Assembly (NCBI GenBank): GCA_024138025.1
Contig: JAMXBD010000110.1
Coordinates: forward strand, 1,488,001-1,552,000
Reading direction: 5' to 3'
DNA from: Combretum micranthum
Taxonomy: Eukaryota; Streptophyta; Magnoliopsida; Myrtales; Combretaceae
DNA: 64,000 nucleotides
In this document: piece by piece, positions 59,160 to 64,000 of the stretch
How the letters are laid out: the number at the start of each line of letters is the position of its first letter
How positions within the stretch are numbered: the stretch's first letter is position 1
Notes under the pieces: model-generated
Told to the model about the DNA's origin: nothing
Databases searched by the model: none
The model's input: only the letters and a program-made list of their open reading frames with translations
Position numbers and translations under genes: made by a program

Positions 59160-62100
59160 AATATAGTGAAGAGAGATGAGGAGGATGGAATTTGTTATGA
59201 ACGTGATGTGGGTGATGAGTATGAAGAGTATGATGATGATGATGATGATGAGCAGGCTTACGTGATTAGGAAGTTAATGTTGGCACCTAAGGGGGAGGAA
59301 CAAAACCAGCGACATCAGTTGTTTCGCACTGAATGTATGATTGATGGGGCTGTTTTTGATCTCATTGTAGATAGTGGCAGTTGTGAAAATATCATAGGAC
59401 GAACAATAGTTAAGGCTTTACAACTACCTATAGAGAGGCATCTAAACCCATATTCTATTGGGTGGATTAAAGCAACTGAGAAAATAGAGATTAAAAATCC
59501 ATGTAAGGTTCCTTTCTCCATCGGTAAATACATGGATGAAGTCTATTGTGGTGTGGTAGACATGGATGCCCGCCACCTCTTATTTGGTAGGCCGTGGTAG
59601 TACGATGTCAATAACCAACATGCTGGTAGAGAGAATGTGTACAGCCCGGAGAAAGATGAAGCGAGGTTTACCCTTCTCCTGTTGAAATAGACGAACCGTT
59701 CCAAAGCTTCTAAAGAAAAGGGGTGTTTGTTCCTTACCATTACTCAGTCTGAAAAGGATATGGAGGATGCCATGAGGGAGTCTAAAACAATACATGCACT
59801 CATTGTGAAGGAGGTTTTGATGGTTGGTGAGGAGGGGAAGATTGAGGAAGTACCAGAAGGTGTAAGGGACTTGTTGGAGGAGTTTAGTGATGTATTGCCA
59901 GACGATTTACCAGATGGTTTGCCTCCCATGAGAGATATACAGCATCATATTGATTTGATCCTCGGTACTAGTTTGTCAAACCTGCCTCACTACAGAATGA
60001 GCCCAAAGGAGAGTGAAATCTTACAGGAAAAAGTGCAAGAATTGCTTCAAAAGGGGTTCATAAAAGAGAGCATGAGTACTTATGTCGTCCCAACTTTGTT
60101 GATGCCTAAGAAAAATGGCAATTGGAGAATGTGTGTAGATAGCAGGGCGATCAACAAAATTACCATTGGGTACAAATTCCCTATTCCTAAGCTGGAGGAG
60201 ATGTTTCATAGATTGAGTGGAGCTGTGATATTCTCGAAGATTGATTTATGAAGCGGGCATCACCAGATCAGGATTAGGCTAGGGGATGAATGGAAGACAT
60301 CCTTCAACCAAGAGGGCCTTTATGAGTGGTTGGTCATGCCATTTGGATTGAGTAATGCTCCGAGCACCTTCATGTGTGTCATGAACCAGGTATTGAAATC
60401 ATTCATTGGTTGATTCATTGTAGTTTATTTCGATGATATCCTGGTATAGTAAGTCTGAGGAAGAGCACCTTATGCATTTGAAGGAAGTGTTGATAGTCTT
60501 GCAGAGTAATAAGTTGTATGTGAATAGAAAGAAATGTCTTTTTATGAGTAGGAAATTGCTGTTCTTAGGCTTTGTTGTCATTAGCGAGGGAATTCAAGTA
60601 GATGAGGAGAAGGTGAAGGCGATTAGGGAGTTGCCTATCTCTAAGACAGTTATCGAACTGTGAAGCTTCCTTGGCTTAGCTAGCTTTTATAAGAGGTTTA
60701 TTCGGCACTTTAGCACAGTTGTAGAGGTTTATTCGGCACTTTAGCACAGTTGTAGCCCTTTAACTGAGTGCCTGAAGAAGGGAAAATTCCAATGGAGTGA
60801 GGAAGTTGAGGGTAGTTTTGCAGTCCTAAAAGAGAAGTTATGTAGTGCACTTGTTTTAGCATTACCATATTTTGATAAATTGTTTGAAGTAGACTGTGAA
60901 GCGAGCGGGGTTGGAGTTGAGGTTGTTTTACCTTAGGAGAAGAGACTGATTGCCTTTTTCAGTGAGAAATTCAGCGGGTTGAGACGGAATTGGTCCACAC
61001 ATGACAAAGAGTTCTACACTATTGTGCGAGCTTTGAGAACTTGGGAGCATTACCTGATAGGTAGGGAGTTTGTGTTATATTCAGATTGTGACTCCTTGAA
61101 GCACTTGAGTGGCCAGACCAGGATAAGTAAAGACATGCATGCTAGATGGATTCAGTTCCTACAAAAGTTCCCTTTTAAGTTGAAGCATAAGTCGGGGATA
61201 CAAAACAAAGTGGCAGATGCATTGAGTAGGAGAGCCAATCTCCTTGTGACCATAAGCTGAGGTAGTAGGCTTTAAACACCTGGAGGAATTATATGAGGAA
61301 GATGTGGATTTCAAAGAAACTTGGGATAAGTGTGTGAATAAGCAGTCTAGTGGGGATTTTCACATATATGATGGGTATTTGATGTGTGGGAATCAGCTTT
61401 ATGTACCCGAATTCTCATCGAGAAAAAGCTTATTCATGATTTACATGGGAGTGGATTGGCTGGTCATCTAGGACGGTATAAAATTATTGCAGCAGTCAGT
61501 GAAAGATTTTACTAGCCACACTTGAGGAAGGATGTGAGTAGAATGGTGCAACACTATTATGTGTGTCAAATGGTGAAGGGCCAATCTCAAAATACTGGCT
61601 TGTATATGCCATTACCAGTTCCAGAGAACATCTGGGAAGACTTGTTAATGGATTTTATTCTTGGATTGCCTCGTACCCAACAGGGCATGGATTCTGTTTT
61701 TGTTGTTGTTGATAGGTTTTTCAAGATGGCGCATTTCATACCTTGTCGTAAGGTAACAGATACACAAGCCATTGCTAGGTTATTTTTCAAAGAGATTGTT
61801 TGCCTCCATGGAGTGCATCACATCAGATCGAGATAGCAGGTTCTTATGCCATTTTTGGAGAACCTTGTGGTAGATGTTTGATTCATCATTGAATTACAGT
61901 AGCACTACTCACCCTCAAATGGATGGACAAACTGAAGCTACAAATAGGACTCTTGGTAATTTTATTAGGAGTATTTGTGGGGAGAAGCCGAAGTAGTGGG
62001 ATGTTGCATTGGCTCAAGCAGAGTTTGCTTACAACAGTATAGTTCACAGGACAACAGGCAAATCTCCATTCTCTGTGATTTATACCAAGATGCCTCAACA

Positions 62101-62606
62101 TGCCTTAGACTTAATCAAACTTCCAAAGAGTCCAGAAATCAGTTAGGCAGCGAAGAATATGGCAGAACACTGGCAATCCGTAACAGTAGATATCCGGGAG
62201 AAGATCGAACAATCTAGTGCTAAATATAAGGAAGCTGCAGATAAGCATCGCAAAAAACAAACCTATGTAGTCGGCGATCAAGTGATGGCATTCTTGAGGA
62301 GAGAGCGATTTCCCATTGGTAAGTACATCAAGTTACAACCTAAGAAATATGGCACGTACCAGATTGTGAAAAAGATCAATAACAATGCTTATGTGGTCGG
62401 GCTACCTATTAGCATAGGCATTTCGAAGACATTCAATGTTGCTGACATTCTATCCCAATGATATACCTTTATATCCTGAAGAGAACTCAAGGTTGAGTTC
62501 TTTGTTAGTGGGAGAGAATGATGTAGACGGCCTAGTAGATGAATATTGGAGGAAGCGGGAGTCGTTGGAGCGAAGGAAGAGGAGGACGTCTCCAGGCCGG
62601 TTATAA
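59160..62606 (+). pseudogene. protease-RT-RNase H-integrase of the nested gypsy element
   Basis: Protease: DLIVDSGSCENIIG (about 59358) keeps Asp-Ser-Gly. RT: FIKESMSTYVVPTLLMPKKN, CVDSRAINKITI, a stop at 60249, [12 protein letters not shown] and VVYFDDIL (about 60423-60446). RNase [16 protein letters not shown] and [14 protein letters not shown] (to 61260). Integrase: finger partly lost ([10 protein letters not shown]), core [15 protein letters not shown] and [12 protein letters not shown]. The C-terminal end is [20 protein letters not shown] then SKTFNVADI. After a frame slip the frame reads on as EENSRLSSLLVGENDVDG and continues into the 3' LTR to TAA at 62604-62606. Numerous stops and a 31-bp duplication destroy the ORF. 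Confidence 0.82.
60692..60753 (+). repeat. 31-bp perfect tandem duplication within pol
   Basis: The 31-bp unit beginning AGAGGTTTATTCGGC is repeated exactly (60692-60722 and 60723-60753). As 31 is not a multiple of 3, it shifts the pol frame. Confidence 0.9.
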
Positions 62607-63005
62607 GCCGCCGGCCTATATAGCTGGCTTACTGTCATGAATTTATTATTTTGTTTTCTATTTTCTAAAGACCATATATTGTATTTTAGGATAGTTAATA
62701 TTGCATTTATCACCTAGGATTTTATATTTATTAATTTCCTTTTTAGCATATATTGTATTTTAGATAGTCAATATTGCATTTATCACTCAGGATTTTATAT
62801 TTATTATTTTCCTTTTTAGGTTTGTTGTAGGGTTTCTTTATAATAGTATAAATAGGCTCTTGAAACTTGTCTTGCACATCCTATCATCATATTATTCATT
62901 TTAAAACCCTAATATTAAGAGGCTTCTCTCTGGAATTGCATCAATTGTGTGCTTGAGATTCATTCGTTGAGTGATCTCATTTATCCACGCTAACTCGATG
63001 CGTTA
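62519..63005 (+). repeat. 3' LTR of the nested gypsy element
   Basis: 487 bp, preceded by a polypurine run GTGGGAGAGAA (62508-62518). About 20 bp longer than the 5' LTR through small insertions, notably near 62865-62885 (CTTGTCTTGCACATCC). It ends GCGTTA, with CA changed to TA. Confidence 0.88.
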
Positions 63006-63010
63006 GATAA

Positions 63011-63047
63011 CAATAGAGTTATTCTCCTTTTTACTGATTAAATAACA
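63011..63047 (+). repeat. Copia LTR C, right part
   Basis: CAATAGAGTTATTCTCC ... AAATAACA, the last 37 bp of the 165-bp LTR, followed by CAAAC, the right target duplication of the copia unit. Confidence 0.85.
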
Positions 63048-63052
63048 CAAAC

Positions 63053-63778
63053 ATTCCAACGACTATAAGTTTCATTCATATAATGTTTTATTTTCAAATC
63101 ATGAAATCATAAATTGAAAAGTTAAAATTGGAACAATATTAGAGATATAACGAAATATTATATAATGTCGAAGTATATTATTCAATGAATTCAAAAATTT
63201 GCATTTCAAGCCTTAAAAAATTTGATTTGCAATCTATACCCATTTTAAATTTTACATAGTTCAAATAATTAAATAATATGTATGAAATCTTATTTTATAA
63301 TAAAAGTGCATTTTACAAGCTTCCCAAAAAATAAAATTTGCTAAAACTAGATATCACATAAAAAGATTATCCACGGTTGAAAATACTATATAAATAACTT
63401 TTTTTTTAAATTTAAAATTATATATCAATTATAAAATTCAAGTACTAATTATTTTTTAATAAAATATTAATTTTAATCAATTAAGAATAATATATGTAAA
63501 TTTGGAAAATTCAAATATTAATTTTTAATAAATTAATTTGCGAATAGACATTAAAATGCATTAAAACTAAAGTACATATATTAAAATACAACTAAAACTA
63601 AATTACAGACACTAAAATAGAAAAAATAATAATCATTAACTTCCTATTATCCTATGCAAGTATTAAATTATTAAAAACAGAAGTTTAGAAACTAAATTAT
63701 TATTAAAAATTAAAATTACAAACACTTTATATGCCATTATCTTGAGCAAACTACACTCAATAGTCTTTTCACAATACA
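63053..63778. other. Non-coding AT-rich stretch
   Basis: Strongly AT-rich, with no gene, TIR pair or RNA recognised. Confidence 0.4.
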
Positions 63779-64000
63779 CTAAAACTCATTTTTCCAAATC
63801 AAATAGGAAAACTTGACGATACCCTTTAATGACGAAGCTGAAGTATGCCCAGCATCTCGAGTCATGATCATCTTCAAATGTTTTAACATATTCGCCTCCA
63901 TTATAACCGTTGCTAGCTTTTCCATCTGTCCACAATATGACCATTCTAAATATATATTTAATTCATGTGCACGGTGCAGCATCAAAGCCAATCGTTGCCA
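63779..64000 (-). other. Open frame at the window edge, unrecognised
   Basis: A minus-strand frame is open from the window edge to a TAG, reading WQRLALMLHRAHELNIYLEW, then QMEKLATVIMEANMLKHLKM. It is markedly less AT-rich than its surroundings, and a second minus-strand frame is also open over much of it (KTFEDDHDSRCWAYFSFVIK). It could be a terminal exon or a TE fragment entering from the right. I do not recognise either translation. Confidence 0.2.

Larger units (their letters stand above)
57483..63005 (+). mobile_element. Ty3/gypsy retrotransposon (CRM/Galadriel-like chromovirus) nested in copia LTR C, 5523 bp
   Basis: LTRs at 57483-57949 and 62519-63005 start TGATGTAGACGGC. The 5' one ends ATTGCGTCA, the 3' one GATGCGTTA. 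Between them lie gag, protease, RT, RNase H and integrase in gypsy order, all decayed. The flanks TATAA (57478-57482) and GATAA (63006-63010) match at 4 of 5. The undisturbed LTR A and B have GATAA there, so the left copy mutated. The gag knuckle wording, the GSCENI protease and the ENSRLSSLLVGEND end of pol fit the CRM/Galadriel side of plant chromoviruses (inference). Many frameshifts and stops make it dead. Confidence 0.88.
55929..63047 (+). mobile_element. Miniature Ty1/copia derivative with three LTRs and two internal regions, host of a nested gypsy element
   Basis: Order: LTR A (55929-56093), internal A, LTR B (56639-56803), internal B, LTR C (57355-57482 continued at 63011-63047). Each LTR is exactly 165 bp. 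LTR A and LTR B are each followed at once by an initiator-Met-type primer site (TGGCATCAGAGC, TGGTATCAGAGC). Both internal regions end with the last residues of copia RNase H and a polypurine run (TTGAGGGG). The outer flanks TAAAC (55924-55928) and CAAAC (63048-63052) match at 4 of 5, so the three-LTR array is one integration unit. Internal parts are only about 550 bp, so it lacks gag and most of pol. LTR C was later split by the gypsy element at 57483-63005. Confidence 0.88.

Noticed and set aside
1..64000. tRNA or rRNA genes, CRISPR arrays, organellar DNA insertions
   Set aside because: I looked for T-loop GGTTCGAATCC-type boxes, conserved rRNA segments and regular spacer arrays and saw none. 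TGGTATCAGAGC sites here are retrotransposon primer sites, not tRNA genes.

Overview
This window is AT-rich nuclear DNA from a flowering plant, most likely a eudicot. I base that on one spliced host gene with a plant-type SAP30/AFR protein, a plant defensin pseudogene, and plant lineages of LTR retrotransposons, LINEs and small TIR elements. I see no bacterial-style operons, CRISPR arrays, or rRNA or tRNA genes. Most of the window is transposon-derived and intergenic.

Layout. 1.5-4.7 kb: decayed pol of a Tat-lineage Ty3/gypsy element. 9.6-12.0 kb: L1-type LINE ORF1 remnant interrupted by about 1.35 kb of unclassified DNA. 13.0-16.6, 22.1-26.9 and 31.6-35.3 kb: three members of one family of very long solo LTRs, each with TG...CA ends and its own 5-6 bp target-site duplication. 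17.4-19.2 kb: 3' half of a LINE (RT end, RNase H). 21.7-22.1 kb: minus-strand two-exon defensin pseudogene, with solo LTR copy 2 only 47 bp upstream of its ATG. 31.1-35.8 kb: a MULE-like TIR element split by solo LTR copy 3. 37.3-39.9 kb: the only apparently functional host gene, a six-exon SAP30-like subunit of Sin3 histone deacetylase complexes, whose fourth exon lacks an obvious 3' splice site.

43.1 kb: scrap of a Ty1/copia integrase. 46.2-51.7 kb: a structurally complete chromodomain-bearing Ty3/gypsy element (538-bp LTRs, CATTT duplication) that is dead because of frameshifts, a stop and a changed protease motif. 54.6-55.5 kb: two MITE-like elements. 55.9-63.0 kb: a nested stack. A miniature copia derivative is arranged LTR-internal-LTR-internal-LTR as one integration unit, and its third LTR is split by a decayed 5.5-kb Ty3/gypsy element with its own LTRs.

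The genes do not form a pathway. The main biology here is the relative order of transposon insertions (nesting, solo-LTR formation, tandem LTR sharing) and their effect on two host loci: the defensin pseudogene and the SAP30-like gene. All coordinates and repeat identities were read by eye; no alignment program was run.
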